NCBI GenBank assembly: GCA_902573735.1
Contig: CACGLH010000002.1
Location: 231,662-295,661, forward strand
Source of the DNA: an uncultured Alphaproteobacteria bacterium
GTDB lineage: Bacteria > Pseudomonadota > Alphaproteobacteria > Rhodobacterales > Rhodobacteraceae
Reading direction: 5' to 3'
DNA: 64,000 bases
Part shown: piece by piece, positions 56,240 through 64,000 of the stretch
Layout of the letters: every line of letters starts with the position of its first letter
Position numbering within the stretch: position 1 is the stretch's first letter
The notes under the pieces: generated by a model
What the model was told of the DNA's origin: nothing
Seen by the model: the letters and a program-made list of their open reading frames with translations, nothing else
Database searches by the model: none
Program-made: the position numbers and the translations under genes

Positions 56240-56871
56240 AGAGGAATTTCTTCTTCAAAGTGAGGTACATGATATCCCTTTTGAACCGCAGGGCGACTAT
56301 AAATTTCTTTATACCACCGATATACACTTGGATAATCATTTAAATTCACTTGATGGCGTTTATGTCTTGCAATCCATGGCCAGATTGCCATATCAGCAAT
56401 TGTATAATTGCCTTTTTTACCTCCAGAAACAAATTTATATTTATCTAACTGATTATTAAGTATCTTATATATTTTATTAGTAATTTTTTTAAATCTAAGT
56501 TCTGAATATTCTGACTTTCCAGGATTATAATAAAGGAAATGATGTGCTTGTCCAAAAATTGGACCTACAGAACTCATTTGCCACATTAGCCATTGAAGGG
56601 TATCAACTCTATTTTCATCAGATGGTATAAATTTTCCAAATTTATCAGCTAGATACATTAAAATAATACCACTTTCTCGAATATAAATTTTTTCATTATG
56701 ATCATAAATTATTGGTATTTTATTATCGACAGAAATCGATTCAAACTTTTCTGAAAATTGGTCACCCTTATCTATATCAATAGGAATAATATTGTAATCT
56801 AATTCCAATTCTTCTAGCAGAATTGACACTTTTCTTCCATTTGGTGTAGGCCATGTGTATAGATCAAACAT
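56236..56871 (-). CDS. Glutathione S-transferase family protein (YfcG/Ure2-like)
   Basis: 211 residues. The N-terminal thioredoxin fold has MFDLYTWPTPNGRKVSILLEEL (in pieces) and ends KIPIIYDHNEKIYIRESGIILMYLADKFG; the C-terminal helical domain has YTIADMAIWPWIARH. The TPNGRKVSI segment places it near YfcG/YghU glutathione disulfide reductases. Confidence 0.88.
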   Translation of the reverse strand: MFDLYTWPTPNGRKVSILLEELELDYNIIPIDIDKGDQFSEKFESISVDNKIPIIYDHNEKIYIRESGIILMYLADKFGKFIPSDENRVDTLQWLMWQMSSVGPIFGQAHHFLYYNPGKSEYSELRFKKITNKIYKILNNQLDKYKFVSGGKKGNYTIADMAIWPWIARHKRHQVNLNDYPSVYRWYKEIYSRPAVQKGYHVPHFEEEIPL

Positions 56872-56893
56872 TTAAAACTTCTTTTGAGATAAA

Positions 56894-57643
56894 TTAAACT
56901 AAAGATTTAATAGCTTCAACTGGGTCTGAAGTAATTTTGGTAAATAAATCTTTAATTATCAATTTATTTTCTTTTGAAAATTCAAATTTAGAGCCTAATA
57001 CTCTTGGAGTGTTGGGTTGGATTTTCCTAAGAAATTTACTTAATTCAATACATTCATCGATATTTGTATCACAGGATACAGAAACTCCAAATAACCTAAA
57101 ATCAATTGAATTAATTAAATCAGCCAATTTGCTTTTTGAATAACCTAAGGCAAGAAAAGGATTAACACCATTTTTTTTCATAATCATGGATGCAGTAATA
57201 ATTCCTAAGCTATGGGTTTCTGTTTTAGGTAAAATCAGTAAAACTGGAGGTCCTTTAAAGTCATAATAGAGAGGTCCTAGGTATTTTTTTTCATATATTC
57301 TAATTAATTTTTGAAGCCGATCTATTGCAAATGAAACATCAACAAAAGATACTTGGTCTAGTTTCCACATATTGCCAAGTTTATCTGCAGTTTTTGGGAT
57401 AAGTTGTTCTATTAATAAATCAGTCGATTTATCTTCATTACATAAATTATTAATAAGTTTTATTTGAGCGTCTTCATCTCTTGAAAGTATTGAATTACAA
57501 AATATATCAAGGTCATCCTCTAAAAGGATGATACCTGATTTAATTTTTTTAGTGGCTACCTCGCTTAAAGCGTAAATTGCAAGACTTAGCTTTTCAGATT
57601 CATCTGAAGTGCTTTTACCCAAAATAATTCCCCCCATAAACAC
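56894..57643 (-). CDS. Cobalamin-binding protein of the AerR/PpaA type
   Basis: 249 residues from GTG 57643 (ATG 57637 also possible). An N-terminal helical B12-binding module is followed by a Rossmann-like domain with TETHSLGIITA near residue 144-154, an E-x-H-x2-G version of the D-x-H-x2-G cobalamin motif, then GVSVSCDT. No DNA-binding domain is seen, as in AerR-type light or redox regulators. The target is unknown. Confidence 0.75.
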   Translation of the reverse strand: MFMGGIILGKSTSDESEKLSLAIYALSEVATKKIKSGIILLEDDLDIFCNSILSRDEDAQIKLINNLCNEDKSTDLLIEQLIPKTADKLGNMWKLDQVSFVDVSFAIDRLQKLIRIYEKKYLGPLYYDFKGPPVLLILPKTETHSLGIITASMIMKKNGVNPFLALGYSKSKLADLINSIDFRLFGVSVSCDTNIDECIELSKFLRKIQPNTPRVLGSKFEFSKENKLIIKDLFTKITSDPVEAIKSLV

Positions 57644-57714
57644 AATGACACAATTTGAAATAAAAGATAGTAAAAAGTTTTTTTTTTTGGATTTTTTTAA
57701 AAAAAGAAATGATT

Positions 57715-58893
57715 TTAATGATTTTCAATCAAATCTGATAATTTTTCTCCTATTTCAGCTTTTGACATTTTGGGCCAATGTACAGTTTTATCATTTGAAA
57801 TAATCGAAACTTTATTTTCTAGATTGCCAAATACCGAAGATTTATTGTCTATTTTATTAGCAACTATAATATCACAACCTTTTTGATTTAATTTTGATTT
57901 GGCATTTTTAATCAGGTCATCTGTCTCAGCAGCAAAACCAATAACAAGCTCAGGTCGATTTTTTGATTTAGATATATCAGATAAAATATCAGGATTTTCC
58001 TTTAGAGAAATTTGAGGACTTTTCAAAAAAGACTTTTTTATTTTTTTTGAATTTTTATTGTCAACATACCAGTCAGAAACTGCAGCTGCGCATATTGCAA
58101 CATTATAAGGTCCGTTTTTAAAAACGGCATCATACATTTCTCTTGCTGATTCAACATTTATTATTTTTGCACCTAATGGTTTTTCATAGGTAGATTTTCC
58201 AGTTACAAAAATAACTTCCGCCCCTTTTCTAATTAATGCATTTGCGATTGATGTACCTTGTATTCCACTTGAATCATTGGAGATGTACCTCACGGGATCG
58301 ATTCTTTCTATAGTAGCTCCTGATGTAATAAGGATTTTTTTATTTGAAAGGTTTTTATTTTTGAGAGATGAAAGTATTTGATTTTTAATTTCAATGGGTT
58401 CAGCCATTCGTCCCAACCCAAATTCCCCACAAGCCATTTCTCCAGAATTAGGACCAATTAATTCAAATCCAAATTGTTTTAATTTTGTAATATTTTCTAT
58501 TGTTGCAGGGTGATTCCACATCCGAACATTCATTGATGGAGCCAATAATACTTTTTTATCTGTAGCTAGTACTAAAGTTGTTGCTAAGTCATCAGCAATA
58601 CCATTAGCAAATTTGGATATTAAATTTGCAGTAGCAGGAGCTACTACTAAAAGTTCAGAAACTCTTGATAATTGTATATGACCCATTTCTGCTTCATCAT
58701 TAAGATCAAATAAATCAGAATAAACTTTATTCTTTGAAATAGCAGAAATAGATAGAGAAGTGATAAAGTTAGAAGCACTTTTAGTTAATACAGGAATTAT
58801 TTCAAAATCTTCAGATTGCAGAAATCTTATAAGCTCTAGGCTTTTATAAGCTGCGATACCTCCTCCAATAATGACTGTTATTTTCTTTTTCAA
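57715..58893 (-). CDS. coaBC: CoaBC, bifunctional phosphopantothenoylcysteine synthetase/decarboxylase
   Basis: 392 residues. The flavoprotein decarboxylase half has GGIAAYKSLELIR, LAPSMNVRMWNHPAT and ACGEFGLGRMAEP; the ligase half begins ILITSGATIERIDPVRYISN-like near residue 190. Makes 4'-phosphopantetheine for coenzyme A. Linked to coaX. Confidence 0.94.
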   Translation of the reverse strand: MKKKITVIIGGGIAAYKSLELIRFLQSEDFEIIPVLTKSASNFITSLSISAISKNKVYSDLFDLNDEAEMGHIQLSRVSELLVVAPATANLISKFANGIADDLATTLVLATDKKVLLAPSMNVRMWNHPATIENITKLKQFGFELIGPNSGEMACGEFGLGRMAEPIEIKNQILSSLKNKNLSNKKILITSGATIERIDPVRYISNDSSGIQGTSIANALIRKGAEVIFVTGKSTYEKPLGAKIINVESAREMYDAVFKNGPYNVAICAAAVSDWYVDNKNSKKIKKSFLKSPQISLKENPDILSDISKSKNRPELVIGFAAETDDLIKNAKSKLNQKGCDIIVANKIDNKSSVFGNLENKVSIISNDKTVHWPKMSKAEIGEKLSDLIENH

Positions 58894-58929
58894 TTTTATA
58901 TATCTTTAATCTATTTAGTTAAAAAATAA

Positions 58930-59706
58930 TTATTTTTTTGATTGATTGAAATTATATATAACGTTCATACCATGCATTGTAATATCCAGATCTATAAAAT
59001 CAAATATCTTAGTCTCTCTTCCAAAAAGTGGTGCTAATCCTCCAGTTGCCACTGTAGTCATTTTATCTGAGAATTCTGACCTAATTTTATTTATGATTCC
59101 TTCAATTAATCCAATATAACCCCAAAATACGCCTGATTGGATACAATCTTTGGTATTTTTTCCAATTACATTATCAGGTCTTCTAACATCAACATAAGGT
59201 AAAGCAGCTGCAGCATCATGAAGTGCTTTTATAGAAACACTTACTCCTGGGGCAATTGCACCACCAAGATAAGCACCGTCTTTTCCAACAACATCAAAAG
59301 TTGTGGCGGTACCAAAATCAATTATTATTAAGTTTCCTTTATATAAATCAAATGCACCTGCAGTATTGACAATTCTATCGGACCCTACATTTGTTCCCTC
59401 ATCAACTTCTACCTGAATAGGTAATTTACAGCTGTCTCTAGTGACAACTAGTGGTCTACATTTAAAATACCTATCAGATAAAATACGAAGATTAAATCCT
59501 ACTTTAGGAACAACAGAGCTAAAAATTACACCATTTATTTTACTAGACTGATAGCTATTTAAATCCATAAGTGATTTAAGCCAAACAAAATATTCGTCTG
59601 CAGTTCTTTCTTCAGAAGTAGAACAACGCCACTGAGCTAATTTTTTATTTTTTTCAAAAATTGCAAAGACTGTATTTGTATTGCCAACGTCTATAGCTAA
59701 AATCAT
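58930..59706 (-). CDS. coaX: CoaX, type III pantothenate kinase
   Basis: 258 residues of the acetate/sugar kinase superfamily fold: LAIDVGNTNTVFAIF at the start, GSDRIVNTAGA and IIDFGTATTFDVV in the middle. It carries out the first step of CoA synthesis, followed by coaBC 36 bases downstream. Confidence 0.94.
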   Translation of the reverse strand: MILAIDVGNTNTVFAIFEKNKKLAQWRCSTSEERTADEYFVWLKSLMDLNSYQSSKINGVIFSSVVPKVGFNLRILSDRYFKCRPLVVTRDSCKLPIQVEVDEGTNVGSDRIVNTAGAFDLYKGNLIIIDFGTATTFDVVGKDGAYLGGAIAPGVSVSIKALHDAAAALPYVDVRRPDNVIGKNTKDCIQSGVFWGYIGLIEGIINKIRSEFSDKMTTVATGGLAPLFGRETKIFDFIDLDITMHGMNVIYNFNQSKK

Positions 59707-60147
59707 TTATTTTCTCTTAAGTTAAATTTAAATCGTAAATGGCTAAAAAAAATCATTATAAAATAATACACTATTATACTAAAATCATGTTTATTATTAG
59801 GCATAACTATTTGACTTTATGCACAAAAAGGTTTTTGTGATATTTTTGCATAATTTTAATTTAATTTTATTAAAAAAACTATTGTTTTTACACTAATTAA
59901 AAAAAAAGTGAATAAATACAGTTACTTACAGTGTGACAGTTTAAAGCAGTCTATTTTCCTATTTTTTTTTAAGTGTTTAATCTAATTTTAGAGTAGAAAA
60001 ATATCCCCAGTTTTATCCACAGGCAATATTACTGACGTTTTTTTCAATGATTTCAATGGTTTTTTTTATTTTTATTCTTTAACCTTAAGAAAATGTTTTT
60101 CTTCTCTTAAAAGAATTTTGTAATTTTTTATAATATTTTTTTAAATT
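59707..60147. other. AT-rich non-coding stretch with DnaA-box-like sequences
   Basis: 441 bases without a gene. It holds a perfect DnaA box TTATCCACA (60013-60021), a one-mismatch copy TTATGCACA (59817-59825), and weaker ATATCCCCA (60001-60009), amid A/T tracts. This could be a DnaA-regulated site or a replication-origin candidate; nothing else in the gap decides. Confidence 0.45.
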
Positions 60148-60765
60148 TTATTTATCAATATTAGCATATCTTGTAATAGAAAAAAGTTTGTTGTTGTCAA
60201 ATATAACTATGTTATGGGAACAATTATCCATAAATGGTGGATCCCAAATTTCATGAATTTCTTTTTGATCCACATAAGACATAAATGCTTTTATAAAGGC
60301 ACCATGACTTACAATGGCAATTCTTCTTCCCAAATTTTTTTCAGATAAATGCTTAATGATTTTAAGAGAGCGATTGGTAAGATCTAGAAAACTTTCCGCT
60401 CCTTCTAAAGAAAATAAATGTGGTTTATTAAAAAAGTGGTCGTATGAGGTAAAATCATTTTTTTTTATATCAGAATATAACTTACCTTCTAACTTACCTA
60501 ATTTTATTTCTACAAGATCATCCAAATATATTATTTTGTCAGCCTTATCAGGCCATATACTATTTGCCGTTTCTTTGGTTCTCAAACTTGGGCTTGAATA
60601 AATTTTATCAAATTCTATGTCTTTTAACTTTTCCCCAAGGTTTTGTGCCTGTAGAACACCTCTTTTGGTAAGTTTTGAAATTTCAAGTCCTTGAAACCGT
60701 CCTTCTACGTTCCAAGTCGTTTCACCATGTCTAAAAAGATGTATTTCTGTTTTTATTTGATTCAT
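60148..60765 (-). CDS. Histidine phosphatase family protein
   Basis: 205 residues. The RHG catalytic motif is LFRHGETTWN near residues 10-19, then YSSPSLRTKET and the second His in VSHGAFIKAFM. This branch includes phosphoglycerate mutase-like and cobalamin-pathway (CobC) phosphatases. Substrate unknown. Confidence 0.88.
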   Translation of the reverse strand: MNQIKTEIHLFRHGETTWNVEGRFQGLEISKLTKRGVLQAQNLGEKLKDIEFDKIYSSPSLRTKETANSIWPDKADKIIYLDDLVEIKLGKLEGKLYSDIKKNDFTSYDHFFNKPHLFSLEGAESFLDLTNRSLKIIKHLSEKNLGRRIAIVSHGAFIKAFMSYVDQKEIHEIWDPPFMDNCSHNIVIFDNNKLFSITRYANIDK

Positions 60766-60855
60766 TTTTTATGTTTATGATATTCAAAAACTTTAAATAC
60801 CATTCTTAGGTTATAGGGTTATGATTATTAAAACATTAAGAGAGGACACTAATTG

Positions 60856-61701
60856 ATGAAAATAATTAATCAAGAACAAAAGGAATTTTGGAATGAAAAA
60901 AAGGGTAAAATATGGGTTTCGTTAGAAAGTAATATTGATAAAATGTTAGGACCCTTAGGTCATCATGCTATTAAAATACTTAACCCTAAAAGTGGAGAAA
61001 AAATACTAGATATTGGATGTGGGACTGGTTCAACCAGCCAAAGTTTATCAAAATTGGTTGGTGAAAACGGATTAATCACAGGAATTGATATATCAGAACC
61101 CATCCTTAGATTTGCAAAAAATCAATTAGAAAATAGAAATATTAAAAACATTGATTTCATCCAAGAAGATGCACAAACCTTCAACCTTTCTAATTTTAAT
61201 TATGATGCGATTTTTAGTAGATTTGGAATTATGTTTTTTGAAGATCCTTTTTTTGCTTTTAAAAATATAAAAAAAAGCTTGAATAGTAAGGGCCGAATTA
61301 CTTTTATCTGTTGGTCAACTAGGGAGGAAAATGACTGGATAACTTTATCTTCAAAAGTTGCAAGTCAATTCTTAGAATTGCCACCTAAAAATAATCCTAG
61401 GGAACCAGGACCCTTTGCATTTGAAGAGTATTCCTATATAAAAGAAATTCTGACTAAATCTGGTTGGAAAAATATAAAAATAAAAAATCATAAAGAAAAT
61501 ATTATTGTTGGAAAAACCCTAGATCATGCTGCAGCATTTTTGAGTAAGATGGGACCAATGTCTGTACCATTTGAAAATTCTAACAAAGAAACAAAAGCAA
61601 AAGTGATAGAAGCATTAAAAGAATGTTATTCAAAATATCTTATTCCGAAAGGAGTAGAGTTTCATTTTTCTACCTGGATTGTATCTGCTTATAATTATTA
61701 A
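60856..61701 (+). CDS. Class I SAM-dependent methyltransferase
   Basis: 281 residues from ATG 60856. Motif I is ILDIGCGTGSTSQ (near 54-66), motif II acidic in GIDISEP, and IFSRFGIMFFEDP near 127-139. The N-terminal EFWNEKKGKIW is seen in UbiE/BioC-like relatives. Acceptor unknown. Confidence 0.85.
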   Translation: MKIINQEQKEFWNEKKGKIWVSLESNIDKMLGPLGHHAIKILNPKSGEKILDIGCGTGSTSQSLSKLVGENGLITGIDISEPILRFAKNQLENRNIKNIDFIQEDAQTFNLSNFNYDAIFSRFGIMFFEDPFFAFKNIKKSLNSKGRITFICWSTREENDWITLSSKVASQFLELPPKNNPREPGPFAFEEYSYIKEILTKSGWKNIKIKNHKENIIVGKTLDHAAAFLSKMGPMSVPFENSNKETKAKVIEALKECYSKYLIPKGVEFHFSTWIVSAYNY

Positions 61702-61703
61702 AA

Positions 61704-62981
61704 TTAGTTTCTAAGTTCAGAAGCTGCTTTTGCAATAGCCTTTTTTGTTTGGGAAAAATCATCTTCAGTAAGAGAAAGTGATATATACATTTTTCCAATA
61801 GGTTTAAAAACACCATTTTCTTTTAGTATTTGATTAAATTTAGAATAAATTTTTAAATCATTTTTTTGAACATCTCTGTAATTGAGAATTTCTTCGTTTG
61901 TAAATATAATTTCGAAAAGTGTTTGGTCTCCTACTACTTTAAAATCAATATTATTTTCACTGAGTTCTTTCGAAGCAAAATCCATTATTCTTTGTCCGTT
62001 TTGGCGTAATTTTTCATAACTCCCAGGTCTTCTCAGTATTTCTAAAGTTTTCAGTCCTGCAACAGATGCAATTGGGTTACCAGATAAGGTACCAATCTGC
62101 ATTAAAAAACCATCACTTCCAACCTTTTCTTTATCAAAATGAGCCATTATTTCTTTTTTGCCAGCAATAGCTGCTAAAGGAAAACCTCCTCCTATTATTT
62201 TTCCTAATGTACATATATCAGGTGTCACCCCGTAATACTCCTGAGCACCACCATATGAAAAACGATAACCTGTCACTACTTCGTCAAATATAAGTAAAAT
62301 ATTATATCTAGTGCATAATTTCCTAAGAGTAGGGAGAAAATTTTTAATTGGGGGAATAAGCCTTTGTAAAGGTTCTACAATAATTCCAGCAATTTCGGAA
62401 CTTTCTTCTGTTAATATATTTTCTATAAATTCTATATCATTAAAAGGCGCAACTAAAACTTCAGATTTCACACTTTCTGGAATACCAGCACTATCAGGAA
62501 CAGCTTGTGGAAAATTACTTAATTTTGCTGGAGCTAGACTCATTTGTGCCTCCGAACACATACCATGATAGCCACCTTCAAATTTAAGAATTTTACTTCT
62601 ACCAGTAAATGCACGCGCTAATCTCATTGCATACATATCTGCTTCACCACCAGTTGATACATAACGAATTTGTTCTGCACATTTGACACTGTTACAAATT
62701 TCTTCAGCTAATTCGACACCAAAAGTATTATTTGCAAAAAAAGTAGTTCCTTTTGAAATTTGTGATAAAACTGCTTCTTCTACTTCAGGATTACTATGAC
62801 CAATTAACATTGGTCCAGAACCAATTAAGTAATCTACATATTCATTACCATCTTCATCCCAGACTCTCGACCCCCTACCTTCACGAATAAATATTGAGGG
62901 ATCAAAGTTCCCAAATCCTCCTGCAGGTAGGACTTCTTTCGCTCTGTCAATCCATTCAGATTGATTTGTTAATTTCTGCAT
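61704..62981 (-). CDS. Class III aminotransferase (glutamate-1-semialdehyde aminomutase-like)
   Basis: 425 residues. The PLP Lys is in TLGKIIGGGFPLAA; the DEV motif is LLIFDEVVTGYRFS; N-terminal ARGSRVWDEDGNEYVDY-like GRGSRVWDEDGNEYVDY and FEGGYHG near residue 145 are HemL-like. HemL proper or a catabolic relative cannot be separated by eye; the neighbouring class V aminotransferase hints at a catabolic role. Confidence 0.87.
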   Translation of the reverse strand: MQKLTNQSEWIDRAKEVLPAGGFGNFDPSIFIREGRGSRVWDEDGNEYVDYLIGSGPMLIGHSNPEVEEAVLSQISKGTTFFANNTFGVELAEEICNSVKCAEQIRYVSTGGEADMYAMRLARAFTGRSKILKFEGGYHGMCSEAQMSLAPAKLSNFPQAVPDSAGIPESVKSEVLVAPFNDIEFIENILTEESSEIAGIIVEPLQRLIPPIKNFLPTLRKLCTRYNILLIFDEVVTGYRFSYGGAQEYYGVTPDICTLGKIIGGGFPLAAIAGKKEIMAHFDKEKVGSDGFLMQIGTLSGNPIASVAGLKTLEILRRPGSYEKLRQNGQRIMDFASKELSENNIDFKVVGDQTLFEIIFTNEEILNYRDVQKNDLKIYSKFNQILKENGVFKPIGKMYISLSLTEDDFSQTKKAIAKAASELRN

Positions 62982-63098
62982 CCTTTGGCCTTTCTTAAGT
63001 CATTATCTTGTTTAAAGTACACTCGAAATAGTATATTGTCATTTAAAAGATATAATTAATTTCATGTTATTATAGGAATAAAAAAATTGAAATATACT

Positions 63099-64000
63099 AT
63101 GAAAGAAATGGAAATTATAAAAAATATTAGAGAAAAATTTTCTCATGTTGAATATTGTCCATATTCAGGAAAAAGAATTTTTTTTGAAAATGCAGGGGGT
63201 TCTTTAACTCTTAAATCGGTAGTAGATAAGTCAGCTTTGATGGCCTCTTTACCTGATAATCAAGGAAGAGATAACCTAGCATCTTCTGCTATAATGGATA
63301 TTATAAAAAAATCTAAATTAAAAACTTTAGATTTTTTTAATACTAAAAATGGTTCTATTATTGTTGGTGAAAGTGGCACTGAACTTCTTTTTAGACTTAT
63401 AAGAACTGCAATTTTATCAAGTGGCAAGGGATCTGTAGTTGGAAGTACTCTTGAACACCCAGCTTCTAGATCTGCAACTGCTAAATGGTCAAAAATAGCT
63501 TCCAAAAAATTAATTATGGTTCCACATTGTAACGAGACTGGAACTATATTTATTGACAAATATCTTGATCAAATTAATTCAGAAGTAGTTGTAGCTACTA
63601 TTGTCCATACATCCCCAGTAACTGGAATTGGAGTAGATTTAAAAAATCTAACCAATGGAATAAAAGATAAAAATCCAAATTGTTTGGTAATTGTCGATGG
63701 TATTCAGCATGCTGCCCATGGAAATATTAATATTAGTGATTACCATATTGATGGTTATGTTATTTCTCCATACAAGGTTTTTTCTAGACATGGTTACGGT
63801 TTAGCATGGATGTCTGATAAGTTAAGAAACTTACCCCATGAAAATCTAATGAATGGGCCAGAAGAAAACTGGGAATTAGGTACTAGGGATGTTGGATCAT
63901 ATGCAACATTTTCTAATGTAGTAGATTATTTTGAATGGTTAGGATCAAAATTATCAACAACTCAAAATACAAGATTTGAAAAGTTTTTTAGCGCATCAAA
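63099..64000 (+). CDS. Class V aminotransferase/cysteine desulfurase-like protein, 3' end beyond window
   Basis: A plus-strand frame from ATG 63099 stays open to the window end (300 codons), so the gene is partial. IFFENAGGSLT near residue 28, GESGTELLFRL near 94, LEHPASRSATAKW near 124, VDGIQHAAHG near 207 and the PLP Lys in SPYKVFSRHGYG near 228 define the NifS-like fold. It diverges from the class III aminotransferase. Sulfur transfer versus catabolic amine chemistry is open. Confidence 0.85.
   Translation, partial: MKEMEIIKNIREKFSHVEYCPYSGKRIFFENAGGSLTLKSVVDKSALMASLPDNQGRDNLASSAIMDIIKKSKLKTLDFFNTKNGSIIVGESGTELLFRLIRTAILSSGKGSVVGSTLEHPASRSATAKWSKIASKKLIMVPHCNETGTIFIDKYLDQINSEVVVATIVHTSPVTGIGVDLKNLTNGIKDKNPNCLVIVDGIQHAAHGNINISDYHIDGYVISPYKVFSRHGYGLAWMSDKLRNLPHENLMNGPEENWELGTRDVGSYATFSNVVDYFEWLGSKLSTTQNTRFEKFFSAS

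Overview
This is an AT-rich window from what looks like a marine alphaproteobacterium. The genes are dense, intergenic gaps are short, and the layout is typically alphaproteobacterial: AglEFGK-type alpha-glucoside transporter, phnGHIJKLNM C-P lyase operon with a DUF1045 gene, and phoR-pstSCAB-phoU-phoB order. I saw no rRNA, tRNA, CRISPR array or insertion sequence. The lineage is inference only; an AEGEAN-169/HIMB59-like or related streamlined marine group would fit.

Layout. Positions 1-3.4 kb hold a TctCBA tripartite carboxylate transporter followed by an AtuA-like gene cut by the window edge. Positions 3.5-12.2 kb form a sugar locus: a GH1 beta-glucosidase diverging from aglE-aglF-aglG-GH4 alpha-glucosidase-aglK, with an amidinotransferase gene overlapping the end of aglK. 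Positions 12.2-14.5 kb hold a threonine aldolase, a DUF1330 protein, and a CueR-type regulator diverging from a DUF4396 membrane protein across a textbook 19-bp-spacer MerR promoter.

Positions 14.5-32.1 kb are a large phosphonate region. It has the complete C-P lyase operon (phnGHIJKLNM with a DUF1045 gene) and its GntR-type regulator phnF. Next comes a second, hydrolytic branch (phosphonoacetaldehyde dehydrogenase phnY, phosphonoacetate hydrolase phnA, an iron-type alcohol dehydrogenase, a metallophosphodiesterase). This branch lies downstream of a CUT1/Ugp-like ABC importer on the same strand. A hexapeptide acyltransferase of the phosphonate-associated type closes the block.

Positions 32.2-37.3 kb are a looser region of small genes, long non-coding gaps, strong hairpins and two orphan plus-strand terminators, which suggest unannotated small RNAs. 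Positions 37.4-41.4 kb hold phnC-phnD-phnE-phnE, visibly richer in G+C than the surroundings. Positions 41.9-45.3 kb hold a small unknown gene, a decayed copy of the DUF4396 gene, a dual-specificity-type phosphatase, ChrA and a PHP phosphoesterase.

Positions 45.3-55.1 kb are the phosphate control region: phoB, phoU, pstBACS and phoR. They are followed by arsJ and a GAPDH gene, the pair known to expel arsenate as 1-arseno-3-phosphoglycerate. Positions 55.3-64 kb hold general genes: an EamA transporter, GST, a cobalamin-binding regulator, coaBC, coaX, a histidine phosphatase, a methyltransferase, a class III aminotransferase and a class V aminotransferase cut by the window end.

Unifying theme: I find Pho-box-like direct repeats (CTGTCAT-type, 11-bp phase) upstream of phnG, phnC, pstS and gap-arsJ, all on the correct strand. 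The window therefore reads as a phosphorus-scavenging regulon: phosphate uptake, phosphonate uptake, C-P lyase and hydrolytic phosphonate breakdown, and protection from the arsenate that Pst would co-import.
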